Shown here piece by piece: positions 13,670-20,674 of a stretch of 39,521 nucleotides of DNA (position 1 is its first letter; each line of letters begins with the position of its first letter). Under the pieces are notes generated by a model, which was given only the letters and a program-made list of their open reading frames with translations, searched no databases and was not told the DNA's origin. Location: IMG/VR virus record IMGVR_UViG_3300046691_000045, positions 1 through 39,521 of that record. One strand, 5' to 3'. Made by a program: the position numbers and the translations under genes. The stretch is from a virus.

Positions 13670-14133
13670 GCATCTGGCGCTCTGCATTGCAAGGTCCGCA
13701 AGGACAACCCGGCGCGACCGGCCAAACCGGGGCTACTGGTGCGACGGGTACGCCCGGCACCAATGGGAGTCCTGGCGCCACAGGGGCCCCCGGGGCGACT
13801 GGCGCAACTGGCCCCGCTGGGGCGCTGGTCTATGACGCCGGTGGGCTAGTTACGAATGCCAAGATCTGGTCTGGCACAGCCGTTACGGATTCGAACGGCG
13901 CATGGTCTGTCGATTACTCGGCGGCCGGGTTCACGCAGGCTCCGCGCGTCGAGGCTACGTGCGTCGTGGCCGGCACGACACCGGCGTCTGTTGCCAATGC
14001 GAAGACTGCAGCGAAGTCGCTGGTAGCCGCGAATGGTATTGTGGCGGTTCCAGCCCTATCAGTTCTGGGCCTGATAAGCGTTACGCTTGGCGGGGCTGGG
14101 ATAAATGTTGATGTTGTGGCCGTTGGTAAATAG
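13666..14133 (+). CDS. Collagen-like (Gly-X-Y) head or tail fibre protein, 155 aa
   Basis: After nine residues, fourteen uninterrupted Gly-X-Y triplets (10-51; GPQ GQP GAT GQT ... GPA) form a predicted collagen-like triple helix. Residues 54-155 are a beta-rich globular head (AKIWSGTAVTDSNGAWSVDY, then LSVLGLISVTLGGAGINV). Trimeric fibres of this plan occur in many phages. The gene lies among head genes, so a head fibre is as likely as a tail fibre. The repeat region is unusually GC- and repeat-rich at DNA level, as collagen-like segments are. Confidence 0.8.
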   Translation: MSIWRSALQGPQGQPGATGQTGATGATGTPGTNGSPGATGAPGATGATGPAGALVYDAGGLVTNAKIWSGTAVTDSNGAWSVDYSAAGFTQAPRVEATCVVAGTTPASVANAKTAAKSLVAANGIVAVPALSVLGLISVTLGGAGINVDVVAVGK

Positions 14134-14166
14134 CCCGAGACAGGGCGAACGACTAGGAGAAGTGCA

Positions 14167-15021
14167 ATGCAATACCTCATCAAACGAATTCTGATGGACG
14201 CGGTTTCTGGTGGTGCGGAGGGCGGGGATGGTGGCGCGGGTGGTGGGGCTGCTGCGACAGCCGTTACCCCCGCGCCCGATACCGCGCCTGTCACGCCGCC
14301 TGCTACGGCACTGTCTGCCGCTACTCCGCCTGCCGAAAACCCGTATGACTTCGTCCCCGAAAAGTTCCGGGTCAACAAAGAGGACGGCGCTTTCGACGCG
14401 GACGCCAGCCTGCGCAAGCTGACAGAGAGCTACACGAACCTAGAAAAGTTCAAGGGCGAGCCGGCACCGAAGACTGCGGACGAGTACAAGGTTGCGATCC
14501 CTGAGCAGTTCAAAGAGGCATTCACGGCAGACGATCCGCAGTTCAAGGAGTTCGCCACGAAGGCCCATGAGCTGGGGATGAATCAGTCTCAGATGGACTT
14601 CATGATGTCGAAGTTCTTCGAGATCGTACCTGCTGCGGCTGAAGGCGGCGCGGCGCTTACCGTCGAGTCCTGCGATGCGGAACTAGGCAAGGTCTGGAAA
14701 TCGCCTCAGGAAATGCAGGCCGGCAAGGAAGCGGCGATTGCCGCAATCGAACACCTGGCGCGCGGCTATGGGCTGAATGCCGCAGACATCGATGCGCAAC
14801 TGGGCAACAGCCCGGTGTTCATCCAACTGATGGCGAAGCTCGCGCCTGAGTTCCGTGAGGACACCACCGTCACGGGCGGCATGATGAACAGTCAGGAAGA
14901 CATCGGCGGCTTGATGCGCTCGCAGGCATACAAGGACGAGAAGCACCCGGACCACAGCAAGACCATGGCTAAGGTGCGCGCCCACTACGACCGCAAGCAC
15001 GGCACCAATCCGGTTTACTAA
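14167..15021 (+). CDS. Capsid scaffold / assembly protein, 284 aa
   Basis: TAGGAGAAGTGCA precedes ATG 14167. The N-terminal 60 residues are Gly/Ala/Pro/Thr-rich and disordered. Then follow NPYDFVPEKFRV and a SLRKLTESYTNLEK segment, helical PKTADEYKVAIPEQ and LGMNQSQMDFMMSKF, and a basic C-terminus (AKVRAHYDRKHG). This is the standard architecture of T7 gp9-like scaffolding proteins, whose C-terminus binds capsid. The gene directly precedes the capsid gene across a terminator. Confidence 0.88.
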   Translation: MQYLIKRILMDAVSGGAEGGDGGAGGGAAATAVTPAPDTAPVTPPATALSAATPPAENPYDFVPEKFRVNKEDGAFDADASLRKLTESYTNLEKFKGEPAPKTADEYKVAIPEQFKEAFTADDPQFKEFATKAHELGMNQSQMDFMMSKFFEIVPAAAEGGAALTVESCDAELGKVWKSPQEMQAGKEAAIAAIEHLARGYGLNAADIDAQLGNSPVFIQLMAKLAPEFREDTTVTGGMMNSQEDIGGLMRSQAYKDEKHPDHSKTMAKVRAHYDRKHGTNPVY

Positions 15022-15042
15022 AGACTCCCTCCTAGTGAGATT

Positions 15043-15067
15043 GCCCGGATTCGTCCGGGCTTTTTTT
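15043..15067 (+). terminator. Intrinsic terminator after scaffold gene
   Basis: A perfect seven-pair GC-rich stem GCCCGGA/TCCGGGC closed by a TTCG tetraloop is followed by seven T. It lies 22 bases after the scaffold stop and eight bases before motif copy 2. Confidence 0.93.
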
Positions 15068-15074
15068 CGCCATT

Positions 15075-15092
15075 TAGATCGGATTGCAACCG
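15075..15092 (+). promoter_or_regulatory. Late-control motif, copy 2 (before capsid gene)
   Basis: TAGATCGGATTGCAACCG, identical to the copy at 29720. It sits eight bases after the terminator's T-run and 168 bases before the capsid start, the expected site for re-initiation of transcription. No acceptable -35 hexamer is present, so a simple sigma70 promoter does not explain it. Confidence 0.65.
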
Positions 15093-15259
15093 AGTACGCG
15101 CAGCATCATGCACACCATTCGGCCCGCAGTGGCGAGCGGACAACCGATAACAGCCCGAAGCGATAGCGCCCGCCGACGCATCAGCCCGTAAGCTACCAGG
15201 CCCGTTCGCGGACAACCTGAAAGGCGAAGTCAACATCCATCCCCTTTTAGGAGAGGCAT
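15093..15259 (+). promoter_or_regulatory. Long untranslated leader of the capsid gene
   Basis: No gene is seen in these 167 bases. GCGGACAACC occurs twice (15136-15145 and 15208-15217), with CAGCCCG-AAGC-like words between. The leader ends in a strong AGGAG site six bases before ATG 15260. It may stabilise the most abundant late transcript; this is inference. Confidence 0.4.
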
Positions 15260-16147
15260 ATGCCTACCGTAAACGACACGATCACAGCCGGGTATGTACA
15301 GCAGTTTGCTGACACCTGGGAACTGGCATCGCAGCAAACCGATTCGCGCCTGCAAGTCACCACCAAGGATCGCGGCAAGATCACTGGTTCGGCTTTCACG
15401 TCGAACAACCTCGGCGCTACCGCCGCTCAGCCCGTTACCTCGCGGCTTGGCGACACCGTCTGGACCGACATTGCGCACAGCACGCGCCTGGCTACCATGT
15501 CTGACTTCGACTGGTCCACGCCGCTGGACTCGTTCGACGTGCCAAAGCTGCTGGCAAACCCGCAAGGCGAATACATGATGGACGGTATCGCCGCCCTGAA
15601 TCGCCAGAAGGATGCGCTGATCTACTCGGCGTGGATCGGCAGCGCTCAGGAAAAGACCAGCGAGGGTGGCCCCTACGCCCCTGTCGTGGTCCCGGCTGGT
15701 CAGAAGATCGTAGCGGGCGCCACCGGCATGACGAAGGCCAAGCTGCTGGCCGCGAAGAAACTGTTCCGCAAGAACGAGGCTGACGAGCACAACGGCAAAC
15801 AGTTGTTCATGCTCTACAACTCGGAAATGCTGGAAGACATCCTTGCCGATACGACCCTGACGTCTGCCGACTTCATGGCCGTCAAGATGCTGCAGGAAGG
15901 CGACGTGGCCGGCAAGTGGCTGGGCTTCAAGTGGATTCCGTACGAAGGTCTGCTCATCACTGGCGGCACCACGTACACCACTGTGGCCGGCTGCGTGGGC
16001 AACGTCGACTTCGGCATGGGCCTGAATCGCGTGATCGACGTGGGTCCGCGTCGTGACAAGAAGATGGCCGTGCAGATCTACGCGCAGGAATCGTACGGTG
16101 CCGTGCGCAAGCGCGAAACTGACGTGGTCCTGATTGACTTCGTCTAA
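15260..16147 (+). CDS. Major capsid protein (BPP-1 Bbp17-type)
   Basis: The 295-residue protein resembles the capsid family of BPP-1-like podoviruses: an N-terminal arm (TVNDTITAGYVQQFADTW, LEVTTKDRG-like QVTTKDRGKITG), a conserved block SDFDWSTPLDSFDVPKLLANPQG (about 88-110), RKNEADEHNGKQLFMLYNSEM and a C-terminal KKMAVQIYAQESYGAVRKRE domain. In that family the fold is a permuted HK97 type stabilised by a cement protein, whose gene follows. Strong ribosome site. Length is normal. Confidence 0.9.
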   Translation: MPTVNDTITAGYVQQFADTWELASQQTDSRLQVTTKDRGKITGSAFTSNNLGATAAQPVTSRLGDTVWTDIAHSTRLATMSDFDWSTPLDSFDVPKLLANPQGEYMMDGIAALNRQKDALIYSAWIGSAQEKTSEGGPYAPVVVPAGQKIVAGATGMTKAKLLAAKKLFRKNEADEHNGKQLFMLYNSEMLEDILADTTLTSADFMAVKMLQEGDVAGKWLGFKWIPYEGLLITGGTTYTTVAGCVGNVDFGMGLNRVIDVGPRRDKKMAVQIYAQESYGAVRKRETDVVLIDFV

Positions 16148-16164
16148 TCGCCAAGGAGAACGAA

Positions 16165-16629
16165 ATGGCTGAAATCAATTCCCAACAGGTAGCGAAGACG
16201 ATCACTATCCCGGTCGTCAAGCTCAACCCTACCGAAAAGCATGGCCGTGTGCGCCAGATGTTCGCCAAGCTGCCGGCAACCTATGCGGCACTGAACATCG
16301 CCGACACCGTGTACCTGGGCAACATCCCCGGCAATGCGCGGATCGTCGGCGCCAAGGTCAGCAACGCGACGGGCACGGCATCGTCCACGCTCGGCGTTGG
16401 TCTGCGCTCGCTGTCCGGTACTGTGATTGCGGCACTTGGCCTGTTCTCGGCAGTGGACATTGCCACGGCTGGCGACAAGACCGTCGCGCTGAACGGGACG
16501 CTGGTTGCCAACGGCGCGGACTACACCACACCGGCAGGCGCTGAATCGCAGGTCTACGCGACGATTGCCGGTGCTGCTACCGGCGCCAACCAGTCTATCT
16601 CTGTCACCATCTTCTACGTGACTGACTGA
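16165..16629 (+). CDS. Capsid cement/decoration protein (Bbp16-like)
   Basis: The 154-residue protein follows the capsid gene by 17 bases with AAGGAG before the ATG. After a short N-terminal arm it has a jelly-roll-like pattern (DTVYLGNIPGNARIVGAKVS, TLGVGLRSLSGTVIA, NQSISVTIFYVTD), characteristic of Bbp16-type cement proteins that clamp capsomers from outside. The capsid-cement pair is bracketed by terminators, which fits its need for high equal expression. Confidence 0.85.
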   Translation: MAEINSQQVAKTITIPVVKLNPTEKHGRVRQMFAKLPATYAALNIADTVYLGNIPGNARIVGAKVSNATGTASSTLGVGLRSLSGTVIAALGLFSAVDIATAGDKTVALNGTLVANGADYTTPAGAESQVYATIAGAATGANQSISVTIFYVTD

Positions 16630-16654
16630 GCGGCAGGCGATGTCTGAATGAGAG

Positions 16655-16677
16655 CGGGGGCCAAGTGCCCCCGTTTT
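16655..16677 (+). terminator. Intrinsic terminator after cement gene
   Basis: Seven-pair stem CGGGGGC/GCCCCCG with loop CAAGT and four T, 25 bases after the cement stop. The next tail gene begins 17 bases downstream and has no visible promoter, so partial readthrough is likely. Confidence 0.88.
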
Positions 16678-16693
16678 CTCTGGAGAAAATGAA

Positions 16694-17326
16694 TTGGCCT
16701 CGAAAACTGGAATCTGCTCAAACGCTCTTCTGCTCATCGGCTCGCAGACGATCAACGATCTGGAAGAGGGGACAGACCGCGCACGTACTGCGGCCAACCT
16801 GTATCCGTTCGTGTTCGAGCGCGTTCTCAGGGAGCATTCGTGGAACTGCGCCAAGCGTCGCGTGATTCTGGCACCGATGGTTGCCGCGCCCGTATTCGAC
16901 TGGAAGTATCAGTTTGCGTTGCCGGGTGACTGGATCCGAAACATCCAGATCGGATATGACCGTGATGGATCGAACGGCGCACAGGGTTCGTGGGCATGGA
17001 TTGCCGGCGAACACTACATCATGGAAGGTCGGCGTATCTTGACCAACTTCGATACGCTGCCGCTCGTATATATCTCGAATCTGACGACAGAAGCTGAGTT
17101 CGATGCCAGCCTGACCTACACCATGACGGTTGCAATGGCTGCTGCCATGGCCTACCCGATCACCAAGTCCAGCAGCGTGCAGCAGACGATGGAACAACTG
17201 CTTGCTGAAACGCTGCGCAAGGCTCGCAACTACGATGGACAGGATGACCCGCCGCAGACTCTTGGTGACAGCCCCATGTATCAGGCCCGATTTGGCACGT
17301 TCCCCCTGATCCCCGGGAGGTCGTAA
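16694..17326 (+). CDS. Tail tube protein A / adaptor (T7 gp11-like), TTG start
   Basis: The 210-residue product matches the gp11 opening (ASKTGICSNALLLIGSQTIND then EEGTDRARTAANLYPFVFERVLREHSWNCAKRR) and the helical C-terminus of this adaptor, which forms the ring below the portal. The start is TTG 16694, eight bases after GGAG: family members begin exactly here, and the nearby ATG at 16689 is out of frame. Length is typical. Confidence 0.9.
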   Translation: MASKTGICSNALLLIGSQTINDLEEGTDRARTAANLYPFVFERVLREHSWNCAKRRVILAPMVAAPVFDWKYQFALPGDWIRNIQIGYDRDGSNGAQGSWAWIAGEHYIMEGRRILTNFDTLPLVYISNLTTEAEFDASLTYTMTVAMAAAMAYPITKSSSVQQTMEQLLAETLRKARNYDGQDDPPQTLGDSPMYQARFGTFPLIPGRS

Positions 17327-19726
17327 ATGGTTCGCGTCGCGTACAACCAAACAAATTTTACGGCAGGGGAGATCTCGCCCAAGATGCTTGGGCGCGGTGA
17401 TATCGACCGCTATCCCAATGCCGTAAAGTACATGGCGAACGCCTATCCACTGATCTATGGCGGGGCGAAGCGGCATTTCGGGTCGCACTTCGAGGCAGAA
17501 GTAAAGAATTCGTCGGACAAGGTCAGGCTTATCCCGTTCATTTTCTCGCGCGACCAGGCATACATTCTAGAGGTCGGCCCGGGATATATCCGCTTCTACA
17601 CGCCCGAAGGTCGCCTTGAGAATGCAGGCGTTCCGGTCGAGGTTGCATCCCCGTACATCTCCAGCGATCTGTTCGAGCTTGAGTACACGCAGGGCGCGGA
17701 TTCCATGTTTCTTGTGACAGAGGATGTCACGCCGCAGAGACTGTTACGTCTGAGTGCCAACTCTTTCCAGATGGGCAATATCCCGTTCGACGTCATGCCG
17801 TTCAGCGAATGGGGGCAACGTTTGCAGGCGGATCTGACGATCATCGGCGGCGGCACGACTCTTAGCGCATCGGCTGGCGTATTCCTGCCCAGCGACGTGG
17901 GGCGCACTGTCACGGCTGGTTCTGGCGTTACGCTCATCACCTCCTACCTTGGGCCGTTCGTTGTAACTGGCACGGTGCAGGCGCCATACAATACGACTGT
18001 CTACGCCGTGAATGACTGGAAGATCACGGGCTCGCCGCAGGTCGCAGTCTCGCCTACGCAGAGCAAGCCCGAAGGGCTTGGCATCCAGTTGATCGCCCAC
18101 GGCGCGCAGAACGTGTGCACCACGTATTCATGGCTGGCAGGTGTCCTGACGCTGAATACGGTGAATGCGCATGGCCTCAGCCCGGGTGACAAGGCTGTGC
18201 TTGTCGGCTTCGAGTCTATCGGTCTGGATGGCACGTATTCTGTGGCGTCAACGCCCGGCCCGAATACTTTCACGATCAACTACTCCAGCCAGGTGCAGCA
18301 GGGCGGCACGCTCGGGGTGATCTACCGATATGGCATTGGCGACGCATGGCGCCCTCAGGATGTCGGGTCGTTCGTGCGCATCAACGGCGGCCTAGCTCGC
18401 ATCACTGGCTATGTATCGAGCAGCATCGTGAATGCCACGATCATCAAGGAAATGACGTCCACGATTGCCGCGCCGCCTAGTGGCTGGTCGCTGGAAGGCA
18501 TCGTATGGAACACCATTGACGGGTTCCCGCGCGCTGTTGCTCTGCACCAACAACGACTGATCTTTGCTGGTTCGCCCGGGTATCCGCGCACGCTGTGGGG
18601 TAGCAAGACGGCTGAGTACTACAACTTCACGATTGGCACGGATGACGCTGACGGATATGAGTTCGAACTTGCTTCGTCAGACTCGGTAGATCAGATCGCC
18701 CATATCTACTCGATGCGTCGGCTCGTGATTCAAACGTTCGGCGGGGAGTTCATTGGCGGCGGCGGCAATAGCAACGCGATCACGCCCACGAATATCCAGA
18801 TCGATCCGCAGACGGCTTACGGGTCGAATCAGGTCAAGCCGGTGCGCGTGGGCAGTGAACTGCTGTTCGTGCAGCGCTCTGGCCGGCGTATCCGGGCGCT
18901 ATCGTACAACTTCGATTCCGACGCCTATGTGGCGGATGACTTGGCGAGGCTGGCCGAACACATCACCGAAACTGGCATCGTTGACATGGCGTATCAGCAG
19001 GAGCCGTACACGATGGTATGGGCGGTGCGCTCCGATGGGATGCTGTTGTCGCTGACGTACGACCGTGGGCAACAGGTCATCGGCTGGGCGCGCAAGATCA
19101 CGGATGGGATTGTCGAGTCAGTAGCATGCATTCCTGCCGGCGATCACGACCAAGTATGGATGTCGGTCCTGCGCACAGTCAACGGTGCACCGAAGCGGTA
19201 CATCGAGCGGTTGGATGAGGCGATGTTGGTAGATTGCGGGATTGCGCGTGTTGCTGCTGAACCACAGCTTGTATTCACGGGGCTGGGCCACCTTGAAGGC
19301 GAAATGGTAGCTGTGGTCGGCGACGGCACCTATCGCGGTGAATACCTTGTCACTGGCGGACAGATCACGCTAGATACGGATGCGCAGGCTGTCAATATCG
19401 GGCTTTTCTTCGCGCCTGAGATCCAGTTGCTGAATCCGGTGCTGAACACGCCGACTGGCTCTAGCGCAATCTCGGCGCTGAATACCAGTGAGGCGACGGT
19501 ACAATTTCTGGATACGTGTTCGTGCACGGTCAATGGGCAGCCGCTGTCATTCCGCGAGTTTGGAGACAGCCTGCTGGATCAGCCGATTGACCCGTTCACT
19601 GGTTATAAGCGCATCGAGAACATGGACCCGTGGAACCGTGGTGAAACTCCGGTCACGATCAGCCAGGAAGACTGCATGCCGTTCCATATGCTTTCAGTGA
19701 TTCGCCGCCTGACCATCAATGACTAA
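17327..19726 (+). CDS. Tail nozzle protein (T7 gp12-like tail tube B)
   Basis: The 799-residue protein opens with QTNFTAGEISPKMLGRGDIDRY, the conserved start of gp12-like nozzles, and has the beta-propeller-like repeats of that family (YILEVGPGYIRFYTPEG; FPRAVALHQQRLIFAGSPGYP; GGEFIGGGG). Six copies form the tail tip to which spikes attach. It begins directly after the gp11-like gene. Length is typical for large nozzle proteins. Confidence 0.92.
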   Translation: MVRVAYNQTNFTAGEISPKMLGRGDIDRYPNAVKYMANAYPLIYGGAKRHFGSHFEAEVKNSSDKVRLIPFIFSRDQAYILEVGPGYIRFYTPEGRLENAGVPVEVASPYISSDLFELEYTQGADSMFLVTEDVTPQRLLRLSANSFQMGNIPFDVMPFSEWGQRLQADLTIIGGGTTLSASAGVFLPSDVGRTVTAGSGVTLITSYLGPFVVTGTVQAPYNTTVYAVNDWKITGSPQVAVSPTQSKPEGLGIQLIAHGAQNVCTTYSWLAGVLTLNTVNAHGLSPGDKAVLVGFESIGLDGTYSVASTPGPNTFTINYSSQVQQGGTLGVIYRYGIGDAWRPQDVGSFVRINGGLARITGYVSSSIVNATIIKEMTSTIAAPPSGWSLEGIVWNTIDGFPRAVALHQQRLIFAGSPGYPRTLWGSKTAEYYNFTIGTDDADGYEFELASSDSVDQIAHIYSMRRLVIQTFGGEFIGGGGNSNAITPTNIQIDPQTAYGSNQVKPVRVGSELLFVQRSGRRIRALSYNFDSDAYVADDLARLAEHITETGIVDMAYQQEPYTMVWAVRSDGMLLSLTYDRGQQVIGWARKITDGIVESVACIPAGDHDQVWMSVLRTVNGAPKRYIERLDEAMLVDCGIARVAAEPQLVFTGLGHLEGEMVAVVGDGTYRGEYLVTGGQITLDTDAQAVNIGLFFAPEIQLLNPVLNTPTGSSAISALNTSEATVQFLDTCSCTVNGQPLSFREFGDSLLDQPIDPFTGYKRIENMDPWNRGETPVTISQEDCMPFHMLSVIRRLTIND

Positions 19727-19736
19727 GGGAGCCGCC

Positions 19737-20189
19737 ATGCTAGACGTCGCCAAGAACGAAGACATCACGCGCTTGCTCGAACTTGGCCGGCAGATGCACG
19801 CCGAATCCAGGTTTGCGCTGCTGCCGTTCGATGACAGCAAGGTGCGCGGGCTGTTCGAAAACCTGATTGGCGGCGCTGGCATCATCTTTGTCTACAAGCG
19901 CGAGGCTGAGATTGTCGGCTTCGGACTTTTCAGCACGGGCGAAATCTTCTTCGGGCATTCGCTGTTGGCCTTCGAGTTAGGCGTATTCATCCTGCCAGAG
20001 TATCGGGGTGGCATGGGCGCAGTGCGGATCATTGGTGCGGCGCGGCAATGGGCAATCGAACGTGGCGCTGTGATGCTGGACCTTGGCATTACTACGGGCG
20101 TGACAGAAGACAGAAGCGGTAGATTTTACGAAAGCATGGGGGCGCAGCGGGTCGGCGCGCTCTTCTCGATGGACCTTGGGGGCGAATAA
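19737..20189 (+). CDS. GNAT-family N-acetyltransferase within the tail cassette
   Basis: ATG 19737 with GGGAG five bases upstream is preferred to ATG 19719 inside the nozzle gene. The 150-residue protein has the GNAT core: beta strands GIIFVYKREAEIVGFGLFS, the ELGVFILPEYRGGMGAVRIIG acetyl-CoA loop (R90-G91-G92-x-G94; motif A) and a C-terminal FYESMGAQ motif B-like helix. Such genes recur between nozzle and ejection proteins in podoviruses. The substrate is unknown; modification of a virion or host protein is possible. Confidence 0.88.
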   Translation: MLDVAKNEDITRLLELGRQMHAESRFALLPFDDSKVRGLFENLIGGAGIIFVYKREAEIVGFGLFSTGEIFFGHSLLAFELGVFILPEYRGGMGAVRIIGAARQWAIERGAVMLDLGITTGVTEDRSGRFYESMGAQRVGALFSMDLGGE

Positions 20190-20665
20190 TGGCATGGGTC
20201 GGATTGGTGGCCGCACTGGCTGGCACCGCGCTACAGATGAAAGGGCAGCAGGAAGCCGGCGAAGCTGCCAAGGCACAGGCCAACTTTCAGGCGGGGCAAC
20301 AGGACCAGCAGGCCGAAAATACGGAATCGGCAGCACTGGCGCAGGCCAACAAGATCCGAAAGCAGGGGCGTATGAATGCGTCGTCTGCTCGGGCGGCACT
20401 GGCTGCGTCTGGCGTCAAGGCTGACGTTGGCAGTGGACTGGAGGCACAGCGACAGGTTGCTGCCAACTCAGAGAACGATGCGCTAGCGTCCATTCTGACT
20501 GGAAAGCGTGAGGCGGATGCGCTGCGCTCTAGCGCCAACTGGTCTCGTCGAACTGGTCAGGCTGCTACAGAGGCAGCAAAGACACAACAGCAAGGCACGG
20601 CGCTGGCTGGCGTCGGGCAAGCGGCTGGCGGCTGGCAACGCGCTGGCGGCACCAGCGGCCTATAA
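20189..20665 (+). CDS. Internal virion protein (T7 gp14-like), 158 aa
   Basis: Overlaps the acetyltransferase stop by one base. A short hydrophobic N-terminus (WVGLVAALAGTALQ) is followed by an Ala/Gln-rich helical body (EAAKAQANFQAGQQDQQAENTE; KIRKQGRMNASSARAALAASGV). This matches gp14-like core proteins, which insert in the outer membrane during DNA ejection. The residues NASSARAALAASGV are typical of the family. Next come the two larger ejection proteins, as in T7. Confidence 0.8.
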   Translation: MAWVGLVAALAGTALQMKGQQEAGEAAKAQANFQAGQQDQQAENTESAALAQANKIRKQGRMNASSARAALAASGVKADVGSGLEAQRQVAANSENDALASILTGKREADALRSSANWSRRTGQAATEAAKTQQQGTALAGVGQAAGGWQRAGGTSGL

Positions 20666-20674
20666 GGGGAAGAC

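Noticed and set aside
14133-14146. Hairpin GCCC-GAGACA-GGGC after the collagen-like gene as terminator
   Set aside because: The stem is only four pairs and no T-run follows.
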